The translations under genes and the position numbers were made by a program. Source: Ceratotherium simum simum (taxonomy: Eukaryota > Chordata > Mammalia > Perissodactyla > Rhinocerotidae). Taken from it: a stretch of 64,000 bases of DNA. Location: positions 8,384,081-8,448,080 of the forward strand of contig NW_004454160.1 of assembly GCF_000283155.1 (NCBI RefSeq), written 5' to 3'. The notes under the pieces are model-generated. The model searched no databases. It saw nothing but the letters and a program-made list of their open reading frames with translations, and was not told the DNA's origin. Positions 13,678 to 26,342 of the stretch are shown here, piece after piece (the stretch's first letter is position 1; every line of letters begins with the position of its first letter).

Positions 13678-13690
13678 CTGTGTCTTATTT

Positions 13691-13975
13691 TTTCACTTAC
13701 TATATCTTGGAGAATATTATACATAAGGATCTGTATTCTCTTTAATGGTTGCATAGTATTCTCTTGTACAATCATACCATAATTTACTTGACCAGAATCC
13801 TAGTAATTGAATGTAAGTTGTTTCCAGCATTTTGCTGCTATGAACAATGCTGCAACAAATATCCTCACACATTCACTTTCTTGTACACGCCTGGGTGCAA
13901 CTGGAGCATAAATTTCTAGAAGTGGATCATGAAACTAGGTTAGTGGGATCACAATCAGCACTTAAAGAAAAATAA
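13691..13975 (-). mobile_element. Old L1/HAL1-type antisense fragment
   Basis: 'aatggttgcatagtattctc', 'gttgtttccagcattttgct', 'acaatgctgcaacaaatatc' and 'tttctagaagtggatcat' follow the order of old L1 ORF2 complement. The overlying ERE block is inserted at its left edge. Confidence 0.72.
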
Positions 13976-14524
13976 AGTACAAAAGAAAAGAAAATAGTAT
14001 AGTATAGTGTAAATATTATAGTTACAGTAAAATATAAAGTTAGTATACGTCTTAGTGAAATTTTTGTTTTAGTAATATATGTATGTGGGTGTGTATTTGT
14101 GTCCTGGATTGGGGCAAAATGGTGAAATGCATTTCAAAAATGTTTGAAAGACACCTCTTTAGACTCTTGTATGATAAAAGGTATCTTTATCACAGCCTTC
14201 TTTTCTCTTCCCCTAAACTCTGATTTTTTCACTGGATAGTCTGGGAACTTGGGTTGGTTTTTCAGGCAGAGAAAGTTGAATTATTTAGAGTGGGTTGGAA
14301 AAGAATAATATTAACAATATCAGGAACAACAAATAAGGGAAGAATTTAACTGTAGTTCTAATTAGCTCTAATATCTTTTCCTACAAAGTGAATAATATAC
14401 AACTAAATTATCTGCTTATGGCTAGACAGTTACTAAACAGAAATTTGAGCAAGAAGGTATACAAGATTATTGCTATTTAAAAATAAGTGTGTCTGATTTA
14501 AAAGTAATTTACACATAATACAGA

Positions 14525-14865
14525 AGTTTTGAAGAAAAAGATTAAAATGCACATATGATTCCACTACCCAGGGACCACTATTAACCACTATTAACCCTCA
14601 AACTACAAATTTCAATCTATTTGCTTTAGTCTTTTTTCTATATACATATATATATGTTATTCTTATAATTGAGATTAAAGGATAGAATGTTATGACCCAC
14701 TTTTAAATTTAGCACTACACTGTAAGAACACTACCATGTCATTAAAAGTTCCTCATATGCATCATATATATATATATTTTTTGCATCATATTTTAAAATA
14801 GATACACAATAGTCCACTATATGGATGTACCACCCACTTCATGTAGCCATTAACCAAGGGTTTAT
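14525..14865 (-). mobile_element. Degraded L1/HAL1-like antisense fragment
   Basis: Ends in 'cacaatagtccactatatgg' 'atgtaccacccacttcatg', resembling the same region of old antisense L1s. Contains short (TA)n runs at 14640-14655 and 14765-14778. Weakly supported. Confidence 0.5.
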
Positions 14866-15804
14866 GTTTTATAAAGAATTAATTGGAACTAGGTCAAGAG
14901 AACTATGTTATCATAGGTTATCTGGGGGTAATTGGAAATAATTTATAGAAAATTCTTTTCATAAATAAATTTTTACATAAAACCATGTAGTCTGAAGCAA
15001 TTCTCCTCAATAAATAGGTGTTCTGAGACTAGTAAATTTAATAAAAGAAACCAACATTGATTTTTTATTCAAAAGCATAACAGAAAAGTAATACTATGTC
15101 CACCTATTCTGTCTGTGATAACTGACTCTGGAGCAGCATTCAGATATAGGGGTATCAGCTACAAAAGCAATCCCCTTTAATATGAATTTTCCTCCTGTGG
15201 TCCAAATTAACAAAGAGAAAAATAATGCTTTCTAGGAAATAGTAAAGGAACAGTACATTTTGATGTCTATTTCCTGAGTAGTGATATGATATACTAAAAT
15301 ACAATTTAAATGGTTTAATATGAAAAGGTAATCTTTAAGCTTGTTTCAAATAGATAGATTACTTTTGTTACTCCTAGGAAAAGGGTAATAATATTCTATC
15401 AGAAGGTGAAAAAAATTGTACATATGTTTTCTTCTTTGGAAAAATTATTTATCATAAGAAGCTAATAAACTATTAAAAGTAAAAGAAAAAGGATACAAGC
15501 TGCTTTAAAGGAGAGCAGTTCATTAAAGCAGCAGAGGTATTCTTTGCTTCTTTTTTTGAAAGGTTTATGATTTTTAAATTACTCTTAAGTTTTGCCATTG
15601 GGAAAATAATTTAATTACTGAACTCTACTCAGCAAAATTTTAAAAATTAAGGTATAGAATTCTAGTTTCTAAAAAGCAGCAGAAGAAAGCTGAAGAAGCT
15701 ACTCTACGTCACTCTGTCTGATCTGTGAGAAAGTCAGTAAGAAACAGGATGCAGGTCTTTTTCAGATAATATTTCAGACACACAGCAAGGACACAAAAGC
15801 CAAT

Positions 15805-18060
15805 TATGTTCTCAATAAATACAAAAAAAGCATAGGACCAAATCCAATATCCATTCCTGATAAAATCTGCAAGGTAGGAATAGAAGGAAACTCCCTCAAC
15901 CTGATAAAGAACATCTGTGAAAAACCTACAGCCAGCATCATATTTAATGATGAAAGACTGAGTGTTTCCTCCCTAAGCTCAGGAACAAAACAAAGATATC
16001 CTTATCACTTCTATTTGACTTTGTACTGGAGATTCTAGCCAATGCAATAAGGCAAGAAAAAGAAACAAAAGGCATCCAGATTAGAAAGAAATAAGTAAAA
16101 CTGTCTTTATTTGCAGACATGATTGTCTGTAGAAAATCCAATGGAATTTATAAAAAAGCTATTAGAACTAATAAATGAGTTTAGCAAGGTTGCAAGGCAG
16201 AAGATCAATATACAAGATCAATTTTATTTCTGTATAATAGCAATAAAAGATCAGAAATTAACATTTAAAAAACAATGTCCTTTATAATAATCATAAAAAA
16301 TATGGAGTACTTAGTGACAAATCTGACAAAAGATGTAAAAGAACTATACACTGAAAACTATAAAGCACTGCTGAGAGACCTAAATAAATGGAGAGGAATA
16401 CCATGTTCACAGATTACAAAATACAATATTGTTAAGATGTCAGTTCTCTCCAAATTGATCTATAGATTCAATGCAATCCTAATCAAAATCTCAATAGGAT
16501 TTTTGGAGAAACTGACAAGCTGATTCTAAAATTTACATGGAAATGTCAAGCATGATGAATAACCAAAACAACTTTCAAAAAGAACACAAGTTGGAGGATT
16601 AACACTACCTGATTTTAAGACTTACTATATGGCCATAGTAATCAAGACAATATGGTATTGGCATCAAGGTAGAGAAATAGATCAATGGAACAGAACAGAG
16701 TCCAGAAATAAGCCCACAAGTATATAGAAAACAGATTGTAACAAAGGTGCCAAGGCCATTCTACACAGGAAGGATAGTCTTGCCAACAAATGGTGCTAAA
16801 ACAATTCGATATCCATTGCAAAAAATAGGATTTTGATCCATTATGTTGCACCATATAACAAAATTAATTAATTGAAGTTGTATCATAGACTTAAGTGTAA
16901 AACTTAAAGCTATAAAATTATAGAAAAAAACATAGGAGACAACCTTTCTGACCTTGGTTTAGGCAAAGATTTCTTATACATTACACTAAAAGCAAAATCC
17001 ATAAGAGAAACATTGATAAACTGGACTTCATGAAAATGAAAAACTTTTGCTCTTCAAAAGATACAGTTAAAAGACTGAAATGAGAAGCCACAGACTGGGG
17101 GAAAATATTTGCAAGGCATACATCTAATTAAGGACTTGCATCCAGATATATAAGGAATGCTCAAAACTCAATAATGAGAAAACAAATAACTCAATTTAAA
17201 AAATGGGCAAAAGATTTGAACAAATACTTCACCAAAGAAAACAATACAGATGGCAAATAAGCACATGAAAAGATGCTCAACATCATTAGTCAATAGGGAA
17301 ATGCAAATTAAAACTGCCATGAGATATTACACACCTATTAGAAAGGCTAAAATTAAAAAGACTGGCCAGATCAAGTGTTGGCGAGGATGTGGAGCAATTG
17401 GAACTCTTATACATGCTGGTAGGAATGTAAATGATACAGCTGCTTTGAAAAACAGTTTAGTAGTATCTTAAAAACTTAAATATACACCTACCGTATAATA
17501 TAGCCATTCCATTCCTAGGTATTTATCCAAAAGAAATGAAAGCATATGTCCATACAAAGCCTTGTACATGAATGTTCATAGTAGCTTTATTTGTAATAGT
17601 CTAAAAACTGGAAACAATGAAAATGTTCATCAACAGATGAATAGATAAACCGTGGTACATACATACAAATGCAACTACTACTCAGTAACAGAAGGAATGA
17701 ACTCTGAATACAATAACAACATGGATGAATCTCAAGATAATTATGCTGAGTGAAAGAACTAGGCCAAAAAAAAGGTATATACTGTATGATTCCACTTAAA
17801 TAAAATTCCAGAAAATATAAGCTAATCTATAGTGGATTAGTGGTTTGGGGGTAGGGGGTAGGGAGGAGTGGGGAAGGTTAGGTAAAGGAGTTACAAAAGG
17901 GCACAAAGAAAATTTGTGGGGTGATGGATATGTTCGTTATCTTGATTGTAGCAATGGTTTCATGGGGGAATACATATATCAAAACATCGATTTGTACACA
18001 TTAACTATATGCAGCTTATTGTATGTCAATTATACCTCAATAAAGTTGTTTAAAAAAACA
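15805..18060 (+). mobile_element. 5'-truncated old L1 (ORF2 C-terminal half and 3' UTR)
   Basis: About 2.25 kb of sense L1. It covers part of the reverse transcriptase, then 'ctgagagacctaaataaatg', 'tggggaaaatatttgcaagg' and 'gatgtggagcaattggaact', and a 3' UTR ending 'cctcaataaagttgttt' plus an A-rich tail. The usual FADD catalytic motif appears as FAD at about 16110-16121 (one Asp codon lost), and the frame is broken repeatedly. It is therefore a dead copy. Confidence 0.9.
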
Positions 18061-18469
18061 AAATATAACAATATACCAAATCAAACAATAGAGAAATAAG
18101 CAAAGAAATCAATGGAACAAAATCAGTTCTAAAAAGGCTTCCACAGTGTCCCTGTATCTCCTGTTTTCATTACCAAGAGAGAGAGAAGGAAATATAACAT
18201 AACATCTGTTCCATGCCCCAGAGGACACCCTTAACCCTTGCCAGCTGTCTCAAAATACATGCTTTTGGTTGTGGGGGTGGGGATGGATCAACTCAAACCC
18301 ATCAATTCCCACAAGAAAAACATGCCAAAGAGCAAGCTCTGCTGATAACAAAGATTTAATTTAAACACTTATCTTTCTTACAAAGGACAGCATATTATCA
18401 GTAGTTCTTGCTTTATGGAATATACCTTTGCTCCTAAATGGATGGACTTCAAAATCTATGTCCTAATAA

Positions 18470-18660
18470 TAATAACTAATAGTAAATGAGCACTGAGCAC
18501 CTTGATTAGCATTTGCTATCTCATTTAATCATCACAATAACCATACCATTTTACAGATAAAACTTACAGGGTAAATAACTGGTCTAAGATCACATAGCAA
18601 TTAAACGGCAGAGCTCAAACAGGTCTGTCTGATTTGAAAGCCCATGCTCTTAACAGCTTC
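18470..18660 (-). repeat. MIR SINE
   Basis: Antisense MIR: 'catttaatcatcacaataacc', 'attttacagataaaac', 'gatcacatagcaattaaac', 'cccatgctcttaac'. Confidence 0.85.
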
Positions 18661-20096
18661 ACTTAACAGTTACAGAATGTTCTAGTTGATAGTTTTGTAG
18701 GGTGCCTAGTAAATGTCTCTTTTTGGAAGAGCTAGGATTTCATGTATGCACTTTACTCAGAGATAGTAGAAATAAAAAAATCAGCTGTTCCAACTATAAA
18801 AAATACATTAAAATATGGCCAAAAATGGCCACTGATTATTTCCTTCTAAAACATGTTTCATAGTAGAGGTTATCAATGTAAATCTAAAACCCTTACAATT
18901 CAATTCCCTAAATAAATTTCTGTTTGCTTCCTAATATTCCAGTTCTTATCCAGGCAGAAATTGGACTTCTCTCAGTTAGAGCTTATGGACATATGATCTT
19001 TATCAAAGATCTAAACTACCTACCCCAATCCTAAAAGCTCTTCCTAAAAATCAGCTATCAAAATGGGATCATTTTTGGCCAAAAAATTGTTAGGTCCAGG
19101 CTTATGGGTGCCAAAGAATGCTTCAACTTTGAGCCTATTTAAGTACATTCACAGATCTGTTATTGAGCAAGCTAACACCTGATTTTTTTTTTATGCAAAC
19201 ACTCTTGACAGGCTTACTAGTATAGGACTATGTATGGTGATCGCTAAATTTAATGTTACTTTCCTTGTCTCAGACCAGCTTTATAATAATCTGCTTCCAT
19301 AACAGGCACAAGGCCATGACCAAAAGCAGATGTCAGACTTGACTTACAGTGAACTTGTGTTTGTGATGTTCTTGAGCCACAGCACCTTCCATTCCCTGAT
19401 AACTTTTGTTTTGTTCTATATCTTTGGCATGGTCATAAGAGCCTTATAATTATTACTATTTTAAGAATATTTTCAGCAAAAGTAAATCATCTGTTGTTTC
19501 AACACAGACATATATGTAACATTTAGATTTTTTATTTTTGACCCCAGCTGCTTAAAAAACTCAAAATAGTTAAAACAATAGAGTGACATATTACAGTCTC
19601 ATACTCTAAATATATTTCCAAACTTTGTCCTGTCTACAGCATTTTTGTCTGTAAATCTTCTTGCTTGGGGAATTCTGCGATGGCCTTTGGCCAAAAACAA
19701 CAAAGTTCTATCCTAGGCTTAAAAGAGTTATACCTGTTTTATGATTGAGGTATCAGTGGAAAGGAATTCAAGACTCCTTAAGCAATTCTACATGAAAGTT
19801 GTAATACTTTACCATTTATTATTGTAGAAGCAATTTAAAGACTGCTTTACAATAAAATGATACTAATACAGGATAGAATCTACTTAATCACAGTAAGTGT
19901 GGCTTTGCATCAGATCTGAGACGTGCAGATATACCCAACGTGGAAGACTCAAAAATAAACTATTTAATCTAACTTTTATTAGCAGTCAAATCTATTTTCC
20001 AAATTTTTAAAATTAAGGTTCTCTCATCTTCCTCTGGAGTAGTCAGACCATGATAGGAAGCCATTTCCTAGATCTGCTTAGAATTAATGAGCTCAG

Positions 20097-20294
20097 GGGC
20101 TGGCCCGGTGGCATACTGGTTAAGTTCCTCATGCTCCACTTTGGCAGCCTGGGTTCGCGGGGTTTGGATTCTGGACGCAGACCTACACCACTCATCAAGC
20201 CATGCTGCAGTGGTGACCCACATACGAAATAGAGGAAAACTGGCACAGATGTTAGCTCAGGGCCACTCTCCCTCACACACACACACACAAAAAA
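20097..20294 (+). mobile_element. ERE-type SINE
   Basis: Sense ERE with head 'gggctggcccggtggcatac' and tail 'cagatgttagctcagggcc' followed by (CA)n/A. A perfect 15-bp target-site duplication AATTAATGAGCTCAG lies at 20082-20096 and 20295-20309. Within the gene it is antisense to CTTNBP2NL, unlike the other intronic EREs. Confidence 0.95.
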
Positions 20295-21160
20295 AATTAA
20301 TGAGCTCAGATTCTCTTCCTGAACAGTGTAGTCCCACCATAATCTCCCACGTACAGTTCATGAGCAATGTAATTTGCTTTCACTGTGGAGCGGATTCCTA
20401 TAGTGTTCTCATTCATGAAAATAAAGTGGTCAAAGGGAAAGACTTTCATAAAGAATGTTTTTCGTGACATAATCCCTTCTAAAACAGAAAACACTTTATT
20501 TAAAGTTCATTTTGGGCCAAATACAGTATAAATAACCACTGTAACAAATAGACTTCAAATACAGAAGAGGCTGAATATTACACTATTTTCTATTGGCTTC
20601 CCAGGTTCTATGCAAAATATGTCTTGGCTGCAACAAAAGAGTGAAGAGGCTTTTATATTTTGGGGAGAAAAAGAACATAACTATGGGGGTTCTGGAAGGG
20701 TGTAGCTGGAATCTGGTACTTTGTAGAAATTTTGGAAAATGAATGAAGCTCTTTTACATTCATAACCCTATAGGTAGGATCTACTTACAAACTATGGGAA
20801 CTTTATAATATATCCCTATATAAACCCAACCCTTGCCAATGTGTCCTTCTATTTATTTAGCAGCAACAGTAAACCATATGGTTTTGTTCAGAGATGCAAG
20901 GTTGAAGAATAGATTTTATGTCCAAGAAAAAAATCTATTTTGAAGGTAAGGAGAAGAAAAAAAAAAAAAGATTAAGTTTTTTTACTTAGAAAGGAAAAAC
21001 TACTCATAGCTATTGGGAACAAAGACCAAAACCTTTTCAACCCACTAAGCATGAATTAAGAAAGAATACTAAAAGGAGGAAAATTAGTAAGCTGCCATAT
21101 TAGTCCAAGAAGTTCAACAGGTGTTTGTTGTTAAGCAAGAGCTATACAAATAATGCAGTA

Positions 21161-21663
21161 TGCAGCGTTATACACAATAGCCAAGACTTGGAAGCAACCT
21201 AAGTGCCCATCAAGGGACGAATGGATAAAGAAGCTGTGGTATATATACACAATGGAATACTACTCAGCCATAAGAAACGATGAAATCCAGCCATTTGTGA
21301 CAACATGGATGGACATTGAGGGTATAATGCAAAGTGAAATAAGTCAGAGGGAGAAGGTCAAATACCGTATGATTTCCTTCATTAAGTAGTAGATAATAAC
21401 AACAATAAACAAACACATAGGGACAGAGATTGGATTGGTGGTTACCAGAGGGGAAGGGGGGAGGGAGGAGGGTGAAAGGGATAATTCGGTACATGTGTGT
21501 GGTGATGGGTTGTAATTAGTATTTTGGTGGTGAACATGATGTAGTCCATGCAGAAATAGAAGTACAATGATGTACACCTGAAATTTTTACAATGTCATAA
21601 ACCAGTGTTACTGCAATAAACAAAAAATTAAAAAAAAAATAAATTAATTAAAAAAAAAAAAAG
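21161..21663 (+). mobile_element. Young 5'-truncated L1
   Basis: About 500 bp of the very 3' end of L1. It includes the last codons of ORF2 ('MEYYSAIRNDEIQPF' in the local frame), a G-rich 3' UTR and an A-rich tail. A 13-bp target-site duplication AAATAATGCAGTA lies at 21148-21160 and 21664-21676. It is the same subfamily as the copy at 59128-60063. Confidence 0.94.
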
Positions 21664-22868
21664 AAATAATGCAGTAAACTCTTGACATATTACAGAACCA
21701 AAGCAAACACACAAAAACAACAAGAAAACCAAATGAAACCAAAAAATTGCTCCACAAATAAAATAAGATTTCACTTTAAGAATCTGGTATGGCAGTTGCT
21801 TTTCTCAAAGGACTGAAACAATTTTGACCCCAGCTGCTACTTATTTTATCTAACAATAGATTGTTTAAAGACATATCACTTCTGGTGAAGCTATTCATTT
21901 CACCCAAACTGCATATAGCTTAAGCCTCAGAAGATAATTTTCTCACCTACAGGCAGTATGCACAGACTAAATACAACACTTGTGCCTGATTCTGAATGGT
22001 ATCTTATATCAAAATGCTCCCTTAATTATAGCTCCTGCTTCTCAAGCTGCTCTTTCAACTTGTCAGAAGCTGCCTAAAGAAACTAAAATTGGATTCATGC
22101 AGGAAAAAAATATATTTTAGGAAAACATGTGCAACAAGCACCTAAGCATCTGTTAACATTAAAACCAGAAGGCAGTGTGTTGCAGCACACATAAGACAGG
22201 CTGTAAAATTTAATAATTCACAACATTCACTTTGAAATATTATGGCAACCTTTTAAAATGGCACAATCATTTCATCTGTTCAATAAATATTTATTGAGCA
22301 TCTATATGCTAGGGACTATGCTGGGTGCTGACAATATAATGATTATCAAAATAAACATATAAAGCTCTACAGGTTTGTATGGTTTCTAAGGCTGAAAAGC
22401 AAAGAGAAAATAAGGTCATCCTCTGATTTTTCCATTAGAGGCAGCCCTCCCCCATCCCTATCCCAATTATGAGGGAGTTGAGGCCCACAAGTTTTTGAAT
22501 AAGTCAACTGTGATATTCATAGGAAACTGCCTCCTGGAGTCCCAGAGCAATTAGGGGTAGATCCTTAGGTGAGTCTATTTAACACATGTTGCCAAACTAT
22601 TGTAGTTTTCTAAAATCTGACTATTTATAACGCTGCTTCTGGAAAATGCTTTCCAAGTTCTAAAAGGAGTCACCATGAACAAGGTTCTTCCTGGTTCAGC
22701 CTAAGCGGTGGAACTTCCAGTTCTAAGCTGATAACTCCTATGGACAGGAGAGCCAGGGGTCTCCGATGAGAACTGGCGGAAGAAGTGGTAAAAACAACAG
22801 GCATTAGAAGTGAGGATTAGGAATAAGCTCAAACTTTCCCCAATCCTTCTTTTTCTTTTCTCTTCATT

Positions 22869-23083
22869 TTTTTTTTTAAAATTTTATTTATTTATTTATA
22901 TTTTCCCCCAAAGCCCCAGTAGATAGTTGTATGTCATAGCTGCACATCCTTCTAGTTGCTGTATGTGGGACGCAGCCTCAGCATGGCTGGAGAAGCGGTG
23001 CGTCGGTGCGCGCCCGGGATCCAAACCAGGGCTGCCAGCAGCAGAGCACGCACACTTAACCGCTAAGCCGCAGGGCCGGCCCT
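22869..23083 (-). mobile_element. ERE-type SINE
   Basis: Antisense ERE of the type with a 'ccccaaagccccagtagata' middle. The 14-bp target-site duplication CTTTTCTCTTCATT lies at 22855-22868 and 23084-23097. Sense relative to CTTNBP2NL. Confidence 0.95.
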
Positions 23084-23499
23084 CTTTTCTCTTCATTGAT
23101 CAAATAAATATAGGGTAAGAAATGGGAGGGTGTCCTGGGTTTAAGCAGATTAGGACTATTGGTTATAGTGGGATAGGGTTATGACAAATAGAATAGTTTT
23201 CAGGGATGTACAGGGAAAGGAAGAGAAATCACCAATAGAGATAAAAGGGGAAAGCCTGTGGATGTGGCAGAAATGAGTCATCAACCAGAGTGAATATTTA
23301 TATGTAACATATGTTGGCAGGGGAGTCATTAAAAAATTAGGCACCGTTGAGGGCACACTAGAGACATCCATTCAAATGATTAGCAACCATTGACTGGTCC
23401 TTGGATATGGGGTACGTGATATGCACTGACAGAATATAAATAAAGGGAAAAGAAGAAATGAACCCTACACCACTGAAGTATTTGCAATGCCATGCAAAT

Positions 23500-23690
23500 C
23501 ACAGTGTTATACACAAATACTAGTTATTAATCATTTATCCTTATTACAGACAAGGAAGCTTTGCTTTAGAGACAGATTGAATGACTTCACCAAGGTCACA
23601 CAGTTATACTTAGTGGCATGACAGGCAAAGACTCAGGAAATGAACTTCAATGTATGTGACTAGGCATGTGTCAAAGCCATCAACACGTGG
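23500..23690 (-). repeat. MIR SINE
   Basis: Antisense MIR: 'attacagacaaggaagct' and 'caccaaggtcacacagttat'. Confidence 0.75.
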
Positions 23691-24260
23691 TCCCCAGGGA
23701 AGCCATGCAAAACAAGACTGAAGCAAGCAGGGAAAGAAAGAAAATAAGACATATTCCATCCCCCCATACCAGAAGGGAGGTGCCTCATGCACCCTGGAGA
23801 AATGAAACCACTGGAAATTACTTATCGCACATTACAAAGCTACAAGGGAAAACAAAAAAGCAATAGTTTTCAGTGATAAATTACCCTGAGGCATATTTAA
23901 TTAGATAGATGTCAGTCTTTTTCAGTCAGCCTCAAAAAACATAAATTAATATGTCACTCGAAATTTAACAGCAGATAGAAATAATAGGTTTAGATTTTAT
24001 TTTTATCCCAATTATAATTTCCGAGTAATCCAAGAAAAGACTACCCAAATATGACTAAATGAACACACTTACTCTGTATCTGTGCAGGAACAGAAAAAAG
24101 AAGACAGGCTAAAGAAGAGAAAAGATATAGCTTTTTGTATGAACTCTGTTGAGTGGGTATCTTTGGCTACTTAGGAAATCACTGATTCTCTAAGCCTCCA
24201 AGAATGGCAATGAGAAAATTACCTTTGTTGGTATAAAAAAATGTTTACTGTCTACTCAGA

Positions 24261-25250
24261 CAAGGGAAACAAAAGAAAAAATAAACAAGTGGGACTTCAT
24301 CAGATTAAAGAGCTTCTACAAGGCAAATGAAACCAGGATCAAAATGAATAGGGAACCCACCAGCTGGGAAAAAATATTTGCAAACCATATATCCGACAAG
24401 GGATTAATCTCCATAATATATAAAGAACTCACACAACTGAATAACAAAGAAACAAACAACCCAATCAAAAAATGGGCAGAGGAAATGAACAGACACTTCT
24501 CCAAAGAAGTGTCAATGGGCCAACACATGGGCCAATAGGCACATGAAAAGATGCTCAACATCACTAGTCATCAGGGAAATGCAAATCAAAACCACACTAA
24601 GATATCACCTTACACCCGTTAGAATGGCTATAATCACCAAGACAAAAAGCAACAAATGCTGGAGAGGCTGTGCAGAAATGGGAACCCTAATCCACTGCTG
24701 GTGGGAATGCAAACTGGTGCAGCCTCTATGGAAAACAGCATGGAGATTCCTCAAAAAATTAAAAATAGAAATACCTTATGATCCAGCTATCCCACTACTG
24801 GGTATCTACCCAACGAACCTGAAATCAACAATCCAAAGAGGCTTATGCGCCCCTATGTTCATTGCAGCATTATTCACTATAGCCACAACACGGAAGCAAC
24901 CCAAGTGTCCCTCGACTGATGATTGGATAAAGAAGATGTAGTATATATATACCATGGAATACTATTCAGCCATAAAAAAAGACAAAATCGTCCCAGTTGC
25001 AACAACATGGATGGACCTGGAGGGTATTATGTTAAGTGAAATAAGCCTGAAAGAGAGAGACAAACAGTGCATGATTTCACTCATATGTGGAAGATAAACC
25101 AACACATGGACAGATAGAACTGTTTGCTGGTTACCAGGGGCTAGGTGGGTGGGGAGTGGGCACAAGGGGTGGAGGGATGCACTTATATGGTGACTGATGA
25201 ACAATAATGTACAACAAAAATTTCACAATAAAAAAAATAATAAAAAAAAA
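24261..25250 (+). mobile_element. 5'-truncated L1 (ORF2 C-terminal third)
   Basis: Sense L1 starting inside ORF2 ('caagggaaacaaaagaaa') and ending in a 3' UTR with an A-rich tail. Two long open stretches encode the ORF2 C-terminus, including '[16 protein letters not shown]'. They are separated by a stop at 24536-24538 next to a 12-bp duplication (ATGGGCCAA twice, at 24515 and 24527). A second stop follows at about 24942. Non-functional, and a different subfamily from the copy at 21161. Confidence 0.93.
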
Positions 25251-25682
25251 AGAGAAAAAAAAGTTCAGCAGAGGAGCTTCATATGAACACACATGAAATA
25301 CTAATACAATATTTAATAAAAAGCTAGGATAATTTTGAAAAAATGTAGTAAAGCCCTTTATAAACCTTTTACTAATGAACTGTAAGATGTACATCAATAT
25401 ACATAACCTCTAACTAAAATTTTAAACTATAAAAATCTTCTCAGATGCTCAGACTTGGTTGCACTTTGCAGGGACCATGCGTTCTTCGGCATGCTCAAGT
25501 CTCCTCTTCTTTGGCCATTTCTCCTCTCCTTTTGGGGGTATCATCTTCCTGCTCCTCACATAGACACCTGTATGGTCTTTTCTTCCCCTTTCCAAATCTG
25601 ATCTCAAGACACACTGGGAAATATCCTTACTAAAGTGTAAAGGATTCATGATACTTGAAAGGAGTTATGCCCTCTTGTATTT

Positions 25683-25788
25683 TTTTTAATTAGACTTCAT
25701 TTTTCAGAGCAGTTTTAGGTTCACAGCAAAACTGACTGGAAAGTACAGAGTTTCCAATTACCACACCCAGCCCTCTACCCCTTGTATT
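25683..25788 (-). mobile_element. Old L1 antisense fragment
   Basis: 'cagagcagttttaggttcac' 'agcaaaactgactggaaag' matches a common block of old antisense L1. Confidence 0.65.
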
Positions 25789-26243
25789 TATTTTAACAGA
25801 TATCAAATACTGAAACAAAAGTAAGAATTATTAATCTGGGGTCTAGGGAATCCATGGATGGTCTTCATGGGGTCCTTGATCTCCCAGATACTATATACTG
25901 AATTTTGTTATATTGGTGTACATGCATTTTTTAGGAAGCAGGTCTCATCAAGTTCTCGAGAGGTTGGCATTCAAAAACAGCTAAGGCCACTAACCTAAAG
26001 AATGAAGTTCAAGGTCCAGACATCAGGTAGAAAAACTAAAGGAACTATTTTGGGGGCAGAAAGTCTTCACCAGTGTCCCTAAAATTATACCACATAGATG
26101 GCCGTCATAGCAAGTATCAGTATGTATACCCAGGCCTCTAACTTGATGGGGGCTGTAGAAATACTCAAGTTAAATAAATTACAACCAATGAAACAACTTT
26201 CAAACATCTGATGACCACTCTTTTTTTTTTTCTTTTAACATAC

Positions 26244-26342
26244 CTTTAAAGCTTCTATAACCAGGTCCCTTGCTTCAAGCTCTCCTTCAAGAATACTGAA
26301 TAGTGTTAGGAGTTCAGGCTTGCTGAGTTTTTCCAGATTCAT
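26244..26342 (-). CDS. CTTNBP2NL: CTTNBP2NL start-codon exon (residues 1-33)
   Basis: Read on the minus strand, this is 33 codons starting MNLEKLSKPELL and ending LVIEALK, the known N-terminus of CTTNBP2NL. It joins in frame (phase 0) to the exon at 99-329 to give ...EALK-AQHRD.... The ATG is at 26342-26340 with A at -3 and G at -1, an adequate Kozak context. The donor is AAAG|GTATGT at 26244/26243. The acceptor is ambiguous: TTTTAG ends at 26352 and CTTTCAG ends at 26344. The 5' UTR part of the exon is therefore either 9 bases (exon to 26351) or a single base (exon to 26343). The remaining 5' UTR must come from one or more upstream exons. The next coding exon is about 25.9 kb away. Confidence 0.96.

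Larger units (their letters stand above)
330..26243 (-). other. CTTNBP2NL: CTTNBP2NL intron between the first two coding exons
   Basis: This intron of about 25.9 kb is bounded by GTATGT (26243 downward) and TTTCCCAG (ending at 330). It contains the repeats listed separately. Stretches where I recognise nothing: 770-2135, 2370-3365, 3885-4435, 5530-6700, 7770-7980, 8030-11930 (AT-rich, with purine-rich parts at 9240-9310 and 10060-10210), 12170-13170, 14870-15800, 18065-18465, 18665-20080, 20470-21145, 21680-22850, 23100-23495, 23695-24255, 25260-25680 and 25790-26230. Confidence 0.9.

Noticed and set aside
20087..20467. 126-codon plus-strand open frame
   Set aside because: Its first two thirds are the ERE SINE read through. 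Only the last 36 codons are of any interest and are discussed as a doubtful LIM-like remnant.
19537..21840. 17-mer 'ttttgaccccagctgct' present at 19536 and 21823
   Set aside because: A rough count shows that one shared 17-mer is not improbable in 64 kb, and flanks do not extend the match.
24344..24941. Apparent protein-coding pair
   Set aside because: These are C-terminal ORF2 pieces of a truncated L1 with stops, not a host gene.
25449..25649. Basic 66-codon minus-strand frame that looked ribosomal-protein-like
   Set aside because: I could not match it to any ribosomal protein, and the opposite strand is open over the same span.
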